Positions 10,008 to 21,622 of a stretch of 64,000 nt of DNA are shown here, in pieces. The number at the start of each line of letters is the position of its first letter. Within the stretch, counting starts at the first letter, position 1. This DNA is from Chondrus crispus (Eukaryota; Rhodophyta; Florideophyceae; Gigartinales; Gigartinaceae): the NCBI RefSeq assembly GCF_000350225.1, contig NW_005178881.1:130739-194738 (forward strand), read 5' to 3'. Both the position numbers and the translations under genes were made by a program. Under the pieces are notes generated by a model. The model was not told the origin of the DNA. It was given only the letters and a program-made list of their open reading frames with translations, and made no database searches.

Positions 10008-10340
10008 TCAGCTGACCGAGCGGTCAGCATCATTGTCAAAAATAACGCCCAAGTGAGCGCACATCACTACGGAGTTTCCCACCACGCACAAATAGTTGAT
10101 GTCCTCATCCAGTTTGATCGCCACTAAATTCACCCCCGTGTTGCGATTCCATACCTTGACGCTCTTCGAATCCGCCGACAACCAGTGCTTCAGATCTTCG
10201 TGCAGCCGCACTGACCGTATCGACAAGTCCTTGCCCTGATCGATATCGGTATCCTGTGCGCCGACGGCGGCGACGCCTGCGGTGGCGGCGCGCCGAAGCT
10301 CGGGACCGAAGATACGCGAGTCCCTTGTTAGGGAGACACG
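10008..10340 (-). pseudogene. Fragment of a NOL10/Enp2-type WD-repeat nucleolar protein
   Basis: An open frame on minus reads through SIRSVRLHEDLKHWLSADSK and SVKVWNRNTG, then DEDINYLCVVGNS. This matches the NOL10/Enp2 segment with the pattern (I/V)KSV-F-x-LSADSR-(I/V)K-W(N/D)-x-TG followed by E-x-D(I/L)N(D)-(L/V)C-x-x-NSG. The frame begins after a TAG just above 10340 and loses similarity after about 10060. Only roughly 60 of the expected 600-700 residues are present, there is no start codon of its own, and no other piece lies nearby. It is therefore a captured or decayed gene scrap. NOL10/Enp2 acts in 40S ribosome assembly. Confidence 0.6.
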
Positions 10341-10405
10341 TAGCTAGGTGGCGGGGGCGGCGCGCTCCACGGCGCCGGACCTGACAAATGCGCGCGCGGT
10401 GTAGG

Positions 10406-11006
10406 TGTGGTACAACCGTAGGGACGCTAAACCGTAAACGGAAAAGGACAGGCTGTACCTAAAAATGAGGGAGCCTGGGGGACCGCTACACTGGAGTGTC
10501 AGGTAGAATAATCCGGAACGGTAGGAAGCACTGGACAAGGGAGGTACACTGCACTGGACACGCGCAGTCGTACTGGGGTGTAGAGCAGTACGACCGGTGG
10601 CAAGCTGGAAACCTGAGGGACTTACTTAACCGTACGGTAAAGGACTAGGGTAGGAAGTAAGGGGAGGCGTGCTTGCCTCGGTTTACCTCTACCCCGGTGC
10701 CTCCCTATCTTATACCCCCTAGTAGGGCGGTGGCACCGGACGGACTACAGTAGCTGTACATACTGTATCCAGCTTACTGTAGCCTACGGCAACTAAAAAT
10801 GACTACTGTACTAACCCACCGATCGGTCGCGCACCACGTGTACACCTGCACTAGCTGATGCCACTAACTACACGTGGACTCCCACGTGGCCACATCTACA
10901 CGTGCTGGCCACGTATGTACCGTATCGGTTAACATCTTACTACTCTACTCGGCGGAGCCCCTGGTACCCGCCTAGTACAGTAGCGCCACTTGGCAATTGT
11001 ACCACA
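10406..11006. mobile_element. 0.6-kb element with 10-bp perfect inverted ends (solo LTR or MITE)
   Basis: TGTGGTACAA at 10406-10415 is the exact inverse of TTGTACCACA at 10997-11006. The TG...CA ends and the 601-bp length fit a solo LTR; the TACCACA end recalls the LTR of element C. The inside has many palindromes (for example GTCGTACTG...CAGTACGAC near 10567-10594) but no coding sense. I see no target duplication (GTAGG against CTAAA), so the call stays open. Confidence 0.5.
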
Positions 11007-11293
11007 CTAAAGGGGGGGTGCTCACCATTTCGGACAAAATTCACAAGAATAAACAAAAAAATCCTCCAGTCGTCAAACAAACGTACTTTTTCGCCAGCTC
11101 GGGGCTGGCGCTGTTACAAAAACCCACCTAGAAGCGATTGAACTACACGGATACAGTGCACGGCTAGCAAACACCTACGTGGCAGTACCCAATTGTGACA
11201 ATTCAGCGTCAAAGCGGCTGAAAAGATCGGACAGTCACGGGGCATTCAATGAAAATCATTTATTTTCTGAGTTATTTTGGCTGCCACGTCACA
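11007..11293. other. Short non-coding spacer
   Basis: Begins with a G-run (CTAAAGGGGGGG). The 3' flank of the pogo-type transposase lies here. No gene is recognised. Confidence 0.4.
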
Positions 11294-12873
11294 TCAGATA
11301 TGCACCATCGGCAAACAACGCACACCAAGAGTCAAGCGTAACTCTTTCTTCATCAAAGCTCTGCGTCGTGCTTCAGCTCGCCGGACCCCCACTGATCGTG
11401 CTGACTGCTTCAGCTGAGCGACAGTCACGCTTGCAAGCGCAGCACGCTTTTCCCATCGAAAACAGTGATACTTTTCAGCATCCGCTTGTTGCTTCTCATC
11501 TCGTATCGCTGCCCTGGCCAATTTTTCCGCAGCCTTGACTTGCTCGGAAAGTTTTCTGGACTTGTCGGCCTTGAACTTATTACGCGCCAGTTCAAGGGCA
11601 CGAGCTGAGGTTAGCACAGCATCTTTGTAGTGTCAAGAAACCCAGAAACGGCCAGTGTCGCCTCATCTCCTAATACAGTACGCCTCAGTTCTTCCCTCTT
11701 GACTTCCAATAACGTCTCTAATTCTTCAACCGACATGATGCTGTCAGGATCTTTCGAACTTCGAGGGCGGGAGACAGAAATCAACTGGCTAGCATCAAAC
11801 GGCCATAGACCTGCACGCCGAAACCTTACTTTGATATTATGCGCTGTAAACGCCTTTTCGTACGCAAAGCTTAAAATGTTAGCAAATGTATATGTGTCCC
11901 AATCGTTGCATTTTGTGCGCCAAACAGACAAGTTGACGGCCACGTTCATAGCATTTTTGAACGGTGAGAAAACTGTCACATCCAGAGGCTGAGTTTTCAC
12001 TGATGTATGAGCCGGAAGCGCGTAAACAATGACATTGTTTGCACTTAATATTTCCACTGTAGCCAGTGACATATGGCATCGATAACCGTCTAAAATTAGG
12101 AGTACTTTACGGCCATTTGCGGTAAGGTCCGAAATGTGATGAACAAAGTGCGTGGCCCACAAAAAAAGGTTTTTGCTGTCAACGCCGCCTCCTTCCTCCC
12201 GCATTGAGAAAAGCGCACCTCTAGGCAAAACTTCTGAAAACGTTTGGACTACCCTTTTGCCATTCCGCTCCATAACTCTATACGGAACGCGGGCTCCCTT
12301 GAACACAAAGAACGGAGGCGCTGTTTGCCCTACGGCGCTGACAGCAGGCAGCATTGTCACACGGTTCGAATTGAGAAAGTTTCCGATTTTGGCATCTGCA
12401 GTGCTGCCTCGTGTCACATACGCACGGCTGCTCCCATTTCCATTTGCGTCGCGGTTTGGTGTCGCTTCAATCTCATCACAGTTCCACATTCTTGAAGCAT
12501 CAATATTATTCTGGAGAACTATTTTCTCGATTGTGGTTAAGTGGATAGTCAATACCCCGGCGTTGCATGCTTGAAATCTGATCCCTCTTGTCGTAATGGT
12601 TTGAAAATTTTGATCTTTTCACTGTGACGGCCCACAAAATTTCGCAGATACCTGTCCCCAGGCTTACTGTTTTTAAATTTTAAGATGCGGCGACGGACTG
12701 GGAACATACGAGACACCACGATTGCAATGGCTTCCTTGAGTAGCGGACGACGAAGAGGCATTCCACGTTCAGCATATCTAATAAGTAGCGTTACGACAAG
12801 TTCTTCTTCAATTGTAGTTAGGCTGTCAAGTCGAGAACGAATTGTCTTCGATCGTTGCGAAGATAACCGTTGA
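11294..12873 (-). pseudogene. Pogo/CENP-B-type DDE transposase, broken
   Basis: Three consecutive minus-strand frames form one transposase. The N-terminal part (12873 to 12549) has a DNA-binding region with KPGDRYLRNFVGRHSEKI, similar to the CENP-B-type helix-turn-helix. The catalytic DDE_1 domain (12552 to 11611) shows the first Asp in RMWNCDEIEA, the second in LLILDGYRCH and the third in QPLDVTVFSPFK. The C-terminal part (11617 to 11294) is a Lys/Glu/Ala-rich coiled coil. Two single-step frame changes, near 12552 and near 11615, separate the parts, so the gene is dead, though otherwise well kept and probably of modest age. Terminal inverted repeats were not found. Confidence 0.8.
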
Positions 12874-13372
12874 GATGTAATTCGGCTGGAGATAGTGGAA
12901 CGCGGTATTTTTGTTACTTCAGAGTCAAAGCGGTATGTTTTACCGTCTTAAACGAGCTGGATTGCCTGTTGGGTTCGTTTCTCACGAGACTTGGGCGTTA
13001 CCATTTTTACGGTGCGGAATGGGAACTCGGTGGTTTGTGTCCGACAGAGTCAAGGCGATAGAGCCGATAGCAGTGTTTCGGACATGATTTTTGAAGCCGT
13101 CATCTGTTGAGCGGGCTGGTCATGTTGGGAGTCGGTTTTGATTCAAAACTGCCGCCCTTTTCAGCATCGATGAACGTGTATACGTGTTTCATTTGTGTGG
13201 CTTTCCATTGCGCTGATTTGTTTTTAATTTTAGCCACAGGATTGGGCGCTGTTCGCTGGTTCAAAGCGTCTTATCCAAGGGGCACACCACTGTGGCCCAA
13301 TAAATGATAATATTTTCCGAATAATTTGCATGTCCGAACTAGGGCAGTGTCCGAAAGTTTGAGCACCCCTTT
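12874..13372. other. Flank of the pogo-type gene
   Basis: No gene recognised. The 5' end of the pogo-type transposon should lie here. Confidence 0.3.
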
Positions 13373-13662
13373 TTAGGCCGCGGCCGCGGGCGTGAGCGTG
13401 ACTGGCTTGGCGGGTTGCAGGTGGGAGCCGACGCCGCGCACGTCGAAGCCGTTCTGCAGGTGCAGGATGGAGGCCGGGGTGGCCGCGGCGGGGGTGGTGG
13501 CGGACGAGGTCGCGGGCCGGCGGAATGGGGGAGGGTCGGGGGGAGCGCCATGCGTTTGCCGTGCGAGAGCATGATTGAAGGGACGAGGGAGGAATGGCGG
13601 ATGCCGCCCAGCTGAAGGACGGGGACGGATGGGACGAAGGCTTGCATGGAGAAGGGGAGCAT
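13373..13662 (-). pseudogene. N-terminal fragment of a plastid phosphoglucomutase/phosphomannomutase-like enzyme
   Basis: One minus frame starts MLPFSMQAFVPSVP with Ser/Arg/Leu-rich sequence (SSLVPSIMLSHGKR), a plausible plastid transit peptide. A second frame then carries SILHLQNGFDVRGVG and AKPVTLTPAAAA before TAA at 13373-13375. The block LQNG-x-D-(I/V)-RGVA followed by EPV-x-LT is the N-terminal signature of plant and algal alpha-D-phosphohexomutase proteins of the plastid type. The two parts are in different phases, so a frame change lies in the Pro-rich stretch between them. About 30 residues of a roughly 500-residue enzyme remain. It is a scrap, not a gene. The assignment rests on one short motif. 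Confidence 0.5.
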
Positions 13663-13804
13663 GGTGAAGGGGAGCCGTGCGGATGTCGGAGGAGATGGCG
13701 AAAGGCGTGAAGGGAACGATGGGTGATGAGCTGAATGGGAGAAGGTGACGTCGAAGATGAGTGATAGTAATATCTAGAACAGCCAATGGGGGTGCGGAGC
13801 ACAA

Positions 13805-14690
13805 TTTATTTTAATTGTTTTATTTAAAGGAATTAAAGTAATCATTTAAATTATTAAAAATTAAAAATGGGGAAGAAGCGCGAAAAGTGGCGAAAACAAT
13901 TTGGCGAAAACGTTGCGGGCTACAAGTGTGCCATGTCAAAGAATAGCAACTTGAGGGCATCCCGCCTCTCATGCGACATGCCGTGCAAGACTACCCCTCC
14001 CCAGTTCCTTCCCGGAAACGCGCTTGCTTGACCACTGCCACCTCCCTCCCGCTCAGTCTCTCCCTTCGCTAATGCCTCCATCTATCCCCTTCCTCCGCCC
14101 ACCCAGACCCCGTTCCTCCTCCCCCGTCTCTCCAAATTCCCTCGTGCCAGCCGCCATGTCGGCCTCCACACCGCCTGCAGTCGCCGACATCGTCCACTCA
14201 CTCCTCGCCATCGCGACCTCCATGTCCAAGCCGGCGGCCGCCACGCTGACCATAGTTGACCTCTAATCGGACCCGACCGCCCCCAGTCCAAAGATTACGT
14301 CACCGTCCGAGACTCGCGACTCGCCCGTCTCAGCCCGGACGACGACGAAATCGAGATCGTCTCTGCCGCTTTCGTCTACCGTCTACGCTGCGCATTTCCC
14401 GTTACAAGCTCGACCTATGCGCCCTCTGCGCCCTGCGCGCCGTCGCTGTAATCGACAACCTTCCGCGCATCCAGGACGAAGGCATGATTGCCTCGAGCCT
14501 CAACTCGCTTCCCACGTGCATGATGCACTCGTCACCAGCTTATCTTCACTGGGAGAAGTCTCATGCTGTTGGTGTTTCTGGGCATATCAGGGGCCTATCG
14601 CGGTTGTGGGAGAACAAAAGGCCAGGAAGCCCGCTCGCAGGGCTTGAGCTGACGCACGGTGACCCCCGCCCGTGTCTGACGACAGGATGA
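13805..14690 (+). other. AT-rich spacer, then coding-like but unrecognised sequence
   Basis: 13805-13870 is strongly AT-rich. From about 14155 the plus strand looks coding in alternating phases (MSASTPPAVADIVHSLLAIA from 14155; YKLDLCALCALRAVAVIDNL near 14402-14461), as if a gene fragment had suffered indels. I do not recognise the protein. Confidence 0.3.
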
Positions 14691-14775
14691 GGATGCGCAG
14701 CGGTAAGAAGAAGGGTGCATGTGTTTTAATGACGACATGCCGAACTAATCGCCATGTAACTAAAGAATCGGGTCT

Positions 14776-15072
14776 CTACTTTTTTGCCATTGCCTCTTTG
14801 AGAGCCTTAAACTTCTCTACCTCAAGCTTCTGCTGTTCAACGCGCTCTTCACGACGCTCTCGCCTTTCCTCTTCCCTTTACATCTGCCGCTCGAGTCGCT
14901 CCTGCGCACGTTCCTCCCTACTGCGCTCTGCCATGTCGCGTTCAAAGTGAAGGCGTTCTCGCTCTAACGAGATCCTGGCAAGGTCGGCGTCCCTTATATG
15001 TTCTCCGAATGCCTCAAGGCCATCGTCTGCCCAATATCCTATTCTATTTTTCTTCCTTTTCTTTTTCGCACT
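14776..15072 (-). pseudogene. Myb/SANT-like coiled-coil gene, C-terminal half (cut off by element A)
   Basis: The frame enters from the insertion point of element A with SAKKKRKKN (nuclear localisation-like), then GYWADDGLEAFGEHIRDADL and a long Arg/Glu-rich coiled coil ending EAMAKK and TAG at 14776-14778. A TAA at 14878-14880 interrupts it. The first half is at 26839-27525 on the same strand. The 5-bp target copy AGTGC (minus strand) joins the two halves in phase. This ending (basic patch, short acidic-aromatic stretch, coiled coil) is common in Myb/SANT-like proteins that accompany DNA transposons. Confidence 0.7.
15068..15072. repeat. Target-site duplication GCACT (left) of element A
   Basis: GCACT here equals GCACT at 26839-26843 on the other side of element A. 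Confidence 0.9.
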
Positions 15073-15720
15073 TGTAGTGCACTGTACTCGGCACATGGAC
15101 AGCTGTCCTCATCTCGCCAAATTCGCGCTCGCCGCCACCACGTGTACCACAGGTACCCGTGGACTCCCCTGCCGCTCTACCGGACCTCCCCGTGGACACA
15201 TGTAATCCCTCCGCAACCCATAGGGCCTATGGGGGCTGTACTCGGTCCCCTCGGGGCTACACCCCGTTATTTCCTAGTTATTCTAATTTACAGTATCATT
15301 TAGCTTCGCCATTACGGCGACGGGGGACTATATAGTCGACCCGATAATCAAAGTAAAGAGGCACGAAGCCTCGGGTCCTTTACCTTGGTTTCTGCGTTCC
15401 AGGTTGTAGCCTCGACTCGGTACTGGCTCGCCCATACTGACCGAGCCATCTACACCCCTGGAATCCCAACTGCCTTCCCCGCGCGCGTCGATCCTACCGC
15501 GCGAGCGCTACGTTAACTACTGTGTTCTACGCTCTGTTCGTCCTGTTTTTCCTTTAATTCTTCCTCCTTTATTGCTGACTACGTTGCTACTTTTCTACCG
15601 CGCAAGCCGCGCCCGGATCCCGGTTCCGGTCATCAACCGGGTGGTCTCCCGAATTTCCTTACGCGTCCGAACGCGCGTCGCTCTGCTTACAGCCGCCACA
15701 CGTGGCTGTAGTGCACGACA
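15073..15720 (+). repeat. 5' LTR of element A
   Basis: Starts TGTAGTGCAC and ends GCACGACA, 648 bp. It contains CCACGTGTACC and CACACGTGG boxes and a TATA-bearing palindrome. The copy at 26355-26838 is the matching 3' LTR. Confidence 0.9.
15326..15337 (+). promoter_or_regulatory. TATA-containing palindrome in LTR A
   Basis: GACTATATAGTC is a perfect palindrome with a TATA core, followed by AAGAGGCACGAAGCC. It is repeated at 26608-26619 in the 3' LTR. It is the likely core promoter of the LTR. Confidence 0.55.
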
Positions 15721-15723
15721 TTT

Positions 15724-15741
15724 TGGTCTCCCGACCTAGAA
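15724..15741 (+). other. Primer-binding site of element A
   Basis: TGGTCTCCCGACCTAGAA lies 3 nt inside the 5' LTR. The same 18 bases occur, on minus, just inside the 5' LTRs of elements B and C. It starts with TGG as expected for pairing with a tRNA CCA end. Confidence 0.7.
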
Positions 15742-15853
15742 ACAGTCGATACTCTCGTGCATCCGAGTGTCCTCTTTCTTCCCTGACCTACCTCCCTTTC
15801 TATCTATCCTCCCTGCGCCTTTCCCTCACTCACCGACCGTAGGTGTATTCGTC

Positions 15854-17956
15854 ATGGTGACCGGCTCCGAGTCGTCCCATGACACTCGTCCGAGAGACGC
15901 CCCAGCGCCCGTCGCGGCGTGGATCACGCGGAACCGCCGCGAAGGCCTCCGTGAAGCCGAGAGGTTCTTTCTCAACTTAATCGAGGAGAAACTCAACTCG
16001 CACACCGCCAAGATACGCGAGATGTTGGACAGCCTTGTTGCTGGTAAGATCGCCGCTCAGGCGGAGGTACAGTCCCAACAGGGACGTGATCGCCTCGCCG
16101 CACTAGAAGGCGTGCTCACGCGAGCGTGGCAGAAGTACATCGGGTCCACCGTCGACAAGACGCTCCTTCTGCTACGGGAGGAAGTGGATCGCCTGAAGCA
16201 GGAAGTCAACGACCTCCGTCGGCGTAACCTCGCCCTGGAATCGGCGCAAACACGATCCGTCCCAGCTAGACAAGACGAGTCGACCGCGTCGAAACAAAGA
16301 CCTAACCCGCAGTTACATGCGTTACAACCGTTGGACGAAAATGTACTGTTCGCCGACGTCACGAAATCGGCTCTCACGGCCGCCGGGATCCCGTTCCCCG
16401 ATCCCCTGACGATGGAGGGACACCGGGATCCTATCCCGGACCCAGCGGCCGCCCGAGGCCCGTCGCCAAGATCGTCTCGCGACAAGAAGGTGAAGACCGA
16501 AGGCCACCGTCACAAGTCCGGCCACGGAAGCCGACTTGAACCGGAGGATTTCTCCGGTTACTCGGGGGGATCCCCGCCCTCAGCTTCAGAATCCGACTCC
16601 GATTCGGACTCCGAAGCCGAGGCATTCACGGTACCACAACCGACCTTCGGCCGTAAGGCGAAGGGTGTCACGGTGTGGAAACCGACCAACCACCGCTTCC
16701 GCGGCGCGTGTAATTATCGAGCTTACCGTCTCGTGAATACCGACCCCACCGTCGATGCAAAGGTGTACGCCACGACGCGTAAGCGCGCGCAATATCTCCT
16801 CGTCGTAATGGGGGAGTACAAGTTTAACGGGTCCGACCTGATCAAAGTCATCAGCTTTTTGGCTAGATGTAAGGAGAATTTCGACAACGCCGAAATGTCG
16901 GAGGCAATGGCTCTCATGGCCTTGCCGCATCTCCTCAACCCGCCGGCGAAGGAGGCGTATGAATCCCATCGGGGATATTTCCGACGCAATCAAGGGATTG
17001 CGTCGTGGCCAGCAGCAGTGAACTGGTTGCTTCGTACGTATGCTACGAATATTCAGATCGAGCAAGCGCTCTCTGTGGTCCGGGATTTACGCCAAAAACC
17101 CGGCGAAGTTGAGACCGAGTATGCGACTCGCATGTTAACCGCCCTCGCGCGGTGTGGGGACATCCATTCCCCCTATGAACGCACTACCCTGTTCATAGAG
17201 GGCCTCCTCCCGGCGATCAAGCCGTTGGTGCTCCAAGCAAGGGAGAATCGCCCCCGATCTTCATTCGAGAACACGGTGGCCGAAGCCCGCGCTCAAGGGG
17301 CGGCCTACCGCGCGCAGACGGCTGGCGGCAGAAGACGCGTCGACTTCGCGAGACCCGCCGCCAAGCAAGTGTTGGCGATGGCAGACAGTATGCCCTCATC
17401 GACAACCGCGGGTATGACCCCGAGCTATCATACCGGCCTGGACGCCGAGAACTTCCTCGCCAATGACGAGCCAATCGCCGCCGCAGCTGGGTCACCGTCA
17501 TTTCCCACCGAGGGATTCTCATTCAACGACAAGGATTCGTTGTTCTACGGAGAGCGGCGGCCGCCCTACAAGGACTGGCCCCGGCTTCCGAGACCGCGCG
17601 AGAAGTCTCCCGGTTGGGACGGTCGAGTGGGAACCCGGGACATGAAGACACCTTCCCCGCAAATCATCTGCTACACATGCTACAAAGTCGGGGATCCTAT
17701 TAACCCCGACTGTAGCATGAAGGTGCGCGATGTGTCGCTCGTCCCTCATAATTTTGAGAAGCTCACGGCGGCACAGACGGCCCGTGTTCCGGCAGACGCG
17801 TACTTGCGCGCTGTAGCCCTCCTCAGTTTCGAGGCGAATCGGCTGATCGCACCCGTCTTGCCGTCGAAGTCTCCCTCCGCTTCGGAGAAGTCAAGCCCCC
17901 CGAGCGGGAAGACTGCACCTCCGAAAACTAGGAGACCCACAGCTGAAAATCGCTGA
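15854..17956 (+). pseudogene. Gag of element A
   Basis: From the first ATG (MVTGSESSHD) about 700 codons are open. An N-terminal coiled coil is followed by an acidic Ser/Asp stretch (SESDSDSDSEAEAF), a capsid-like helical region (CKENFDNAEMSEAMALMALP ... AVNWLLRTYATNIQIEQALS, retrotrans_gag-like) and a Cys-rich motif (CYTCYKVGDPINPDC) near the end. Confidence 0.75.
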
Positions 17957-18065
17957 CATTCCATCGCGGGACACCGCGTCACTCCCGCCCCTGAAGCCGG
18001 CGATCCGCGTCTTTGCACGGAGACACGCTCGCTAAGCGAGCCCCTCTAACCCCGATCTGACGGGC

Positions 18066-18671
18066 ATGGGGACGCTCCGCCGACAGTGGCGTCGTAACAA
18101 CGGGAGGCGCTCCCCCGATGACAAGGCGGTCGAGCCAGTTTGTACCCTGTCTCGACGTAATTACAAGGTCTACGTCGACCTTGGGCTCACCACCTCCATC
18201 ATGGTGCGTCAACTCACCATCCTGGACACGGTTGCCGGCTCCAATTTTGTTCGCGCCGACACCCTGCCCAAGGGATGGGAGAGCTTAGTCGAACCGGGGG
18301 AAGTCCCGACGATCGCCGACGCGAACGGGCGACCGTTACGAACAAGCGGGTCCATCACCCTTGTAGTTCGACTAGCAACTCGCACCATGAAATGCAAGTT
18401 CATCGTGTGCGAGCGCCTGGCAGCCCCCGTCATCCTGGGCTGTGACTTTAACGACAAGTTTTTCGAGGCCATCTATCCACGGCGGAAGGTGGTCGAGCTC
18501 GATGATGGGACGAAAGTCCCCATCGTCAGAAAACCGGCAACTCGTCGAGCCGAAGCACCTCCGCTCCCCTCGGAGCAGGAGTATGAAAACGACCCGGGTC
18601 GAGTTCCCCCAAACTCAAGGTTTCTCGTCCGGTTATCATACAACCCGGGACGCAAGCCTGGGTGCATGTGA
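18066..18671 (+). pseudogene. Protease region of element A
   Basis: Retropepsin features are present: LDTVAGSNFVRADTLP around the active-site Asp and CERLAAPVILGCDFND, the conserved hydrophobic-Leu-Gly block, about 70 residues later. It lies between gag and RT as in Ty3 elements. Confidence 0.7.
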
Positions 18672-21622
18672 CCAACGGTCGAACGCGTCTTTCCGTATTG
18701 GAACCCAACCCGCAGTTATATGCGAAACACCGCGTCTCCCTGTCGAATGGGGTCGCGCACATCACCGCACTTCGAGAGTTCAAGGTCTTGGTAGCCAACT
18801 TCGCCTCAGCCCCCAAGTGCCTCTCGAAGAACCAGGTGCTGGGGTACGTTACCCCTCATCCGCGTGCCATGATACGCACCGCGATGCCTCTCGACGCCCT
18901 CCTAGCGGCGAAATTTACAGAAGGGGACAAGCCCCAATCTGAGAAGGGGGAGAAGCTCCCCCCGGCTTCGTCGAAGGAAGAACCCCAAGAGATTGACGCT
19001 GTCCCCCTCCAACATCTGCCGTTGCATGTCCGCACGCGAGTACGTGACATGCTTACGCCGTACTCCCATATGTGGACAGGCGATCTCGGGGAAGTCCGGG
19101 CTACGCAGCACCGGATCGAACTGAACCCCGGATCGCAGCCGTTTCGATGTCAGCCATATCGGGCTGGACCACGGTCTCGACAAGCCGAACAAGACGCCGT
19201 GGATGGGATGATCTCAAGCGGGGTCATCTCCCGATCACAATCAGAGTGGGCATCCCTGGTGGTTCTCATCCCCAAACCGGACGGATCCCTCCGTTTCTGC
19301 GTCGATTACAGACGTTTGAACGCGATGACAGTACGGGACACTTACCCGATTCCTCGCATGGACGAGTGTCTGGACTCGCTCGGCAAAGCGAACGTTTTCA
19401 CAACTCTAGATTGTAACTCGGGTTATTGGCAAATCCTCGTTGCGGAAGAAGACCGTCCGAAAACCACGTTCACGTGTCATGTCGGTACTTATCAATTTAA
19501 CCGAATGCCGTTCGGGCTAATGAACGCGCCCGCCACATTCCAACGGATGTTGGACATTCTCCTCTCCAGATACCAATGGAAGAGCTGCCTCATCTATCTA
19601 GATGACATTATCATATTCTCGAATGATTATGAAACTCATCTCAAGGATGTCAAGGTTATTCTCTCTGCGTCACAACATGAGGGGTTGTCACTGAAAGTGA
19701 ACAAGTGTAAATTCTTTCAGGACTCCGTGGAGTACCTGGGTCACATCATTCGACCCGGGGAACTTCATGTCCACCCGAAGAATGTCTCTGCTCTGGCCGA
19801 GGCCAAGCCGCCACGAACCAAGACCAAGCTCCGCTCGTTTCTGGGTATGTGTAACGTGTACCGACGTTTCTTCGACCACTTCGCCAAGATTGCGGTGCCG
19901 TTGACGTCCATGCTCAAGAAGGGGGAGCCCGATCGGCTCCCCGAACTGGACGAAGACCGCAGGTCGGTCTTCGAAGCTCTGAAGACTTGCCTGATTTCCC
20001 CGCCGATCTTGCGACTACCGCGGCTGGGGCTACAGTATTCCCTCGACATGGATGCCTCCGACGCCCAACTCGGTTGCACGTTATTACAGCAACACGAGGA
20101 TGGTAACAGATACCCTGTCGGGTTCTGGTCGCGAACGCTCTCGTCGGCGGAAAGGAATTACTCCACGACGGAGAAAGAATGTTTGGCCATTGTATGGGCC
20201 ATTCCGACGCTGCGTCCTTACTTGGAACGCGAGCGATTCACGGTTAACACAGACCATCATTCCCTCCGCTGGTTAATGAATCTCGCGGACGCAAGCGGGC
20301 GTCTAGCACGGTGGCGCTTGCGCCTAGCCGAGTTTGACTTCGACGTCACGCACGTGAAGGGCATCAAGAACTGTCTCGCCGACGCCCTCAGTCGAATACC
20401 GTCTACAGGGGGCACAACCGTCCCCATCGACGAAGAAATACCGTGCTTCTCCATGTTGGAGTTTCACAAAGACAAGCCGGAAGTGGAATCCGAGGAGTGG
20501 GACGACGACATTCACGACGGATGCCTCGCCCTCGCCCCCCCGGCTTCCAAGGCCGCAATTACACACGACGAGATTGTACTCGCTCAACACTCCGACCCGT
20601 TCTGTAAGGAGATCGCTTCCCATCTTAAGAAGGGGGAGGGTGTGGCCCAAATTCGCCTTTCCAAGTTCTTCATGAACAAGGAAGGGGTACTGTGTCGGAA
20701 AGCGCACCTTGACGGTGTTGAACAAATCGTCGTACCAACCACTCTGCGCGAGCGAGTGTTGTATATGGCGCATCACCCCGCCGCCTCGGGACACCCCGGA
20801 GGCAGGCGTCTGTTCTACACATTAAGACAACGGTACTACTGGCCGAGTATGTCCGTCGATGCATACGCCACAGTCAGAAGATGCTCCGACTGTGCGAAAG
20901 GGCGCATTAAATTGCGTAAGCACAACGCGAAGTTGAAAACGTTCCCCCCGATGAGACCCTTGGAGTTTATCGCTATTGACATCCTAGGCGAACTCCCCAG
21001 AACACCAAGAGGCAATCGATACCTCTTGGTAATATCTGATCGTTACTCAAAGCTGACCCGAACGGTGCCGCTTAAGAGAATTACCGCCGAGACCGTTGCT
21101 CAGGCGTTCGTCACACACTGGGTCTTCGTATACGGAGCCCCAGTGAAGCTACTCTCCGATAATGGGAGCCAATTCACGTCAAGGTTCTTCCTGGCTGTGT
21201 GCAAAATCCTTCCCGTCGAAAGCGTGTTCACCACAGCTTATCACCCACAAGCTAATGGACAAGTGGAGAGGTTCAACCGCACCCTGGTCTCCTCTCTACG
21301 GCACTACCTAGCCGACAACCAACGCGATTGGGGCCAGTTCACGGACGCGCTAACCTACGGTTACAATTGCACCGTGAATCGCATGATCGGTATGAAGCCG
21401 TTTGATATTGTGTTGTCCCGGACACCGTCGCCGCTTTCCATCCAACAGACCCCTACACTGGAACAGGATGTCTCGCGGACGCAATATAAGCTCCGTTTCT
21501 TAACGTGGTTACGCGGGCTAATGTCAACAGCCCGCGACACGCTGCTCGCCGGTCAAGACCGCTATAAACGCGATTTCGACAAAGCGATTGCGGACGCCGA
21601 CACCGCACTACGCAATAGGTGA
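18662..21622 (+). pseudogene. Reverse transcriptase, RNase H and integrase of element A
   Basis: The RT shows LRFCVDYRRLN, FTTLDCNSGYWQI and IYLDDIIIFS. RNase H has LDMDASDAQLGCTL and ADALSR. The integrase has the HHCC zinc region (HHPAASGHPG ... CSDCAKG) and the core FIAIDILGELP, LLSDNGSQFTSRFF and QVERFNRTL. This order (RT-RH-IN) is that of Ty3/gypsy. Confidence 0.9.
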
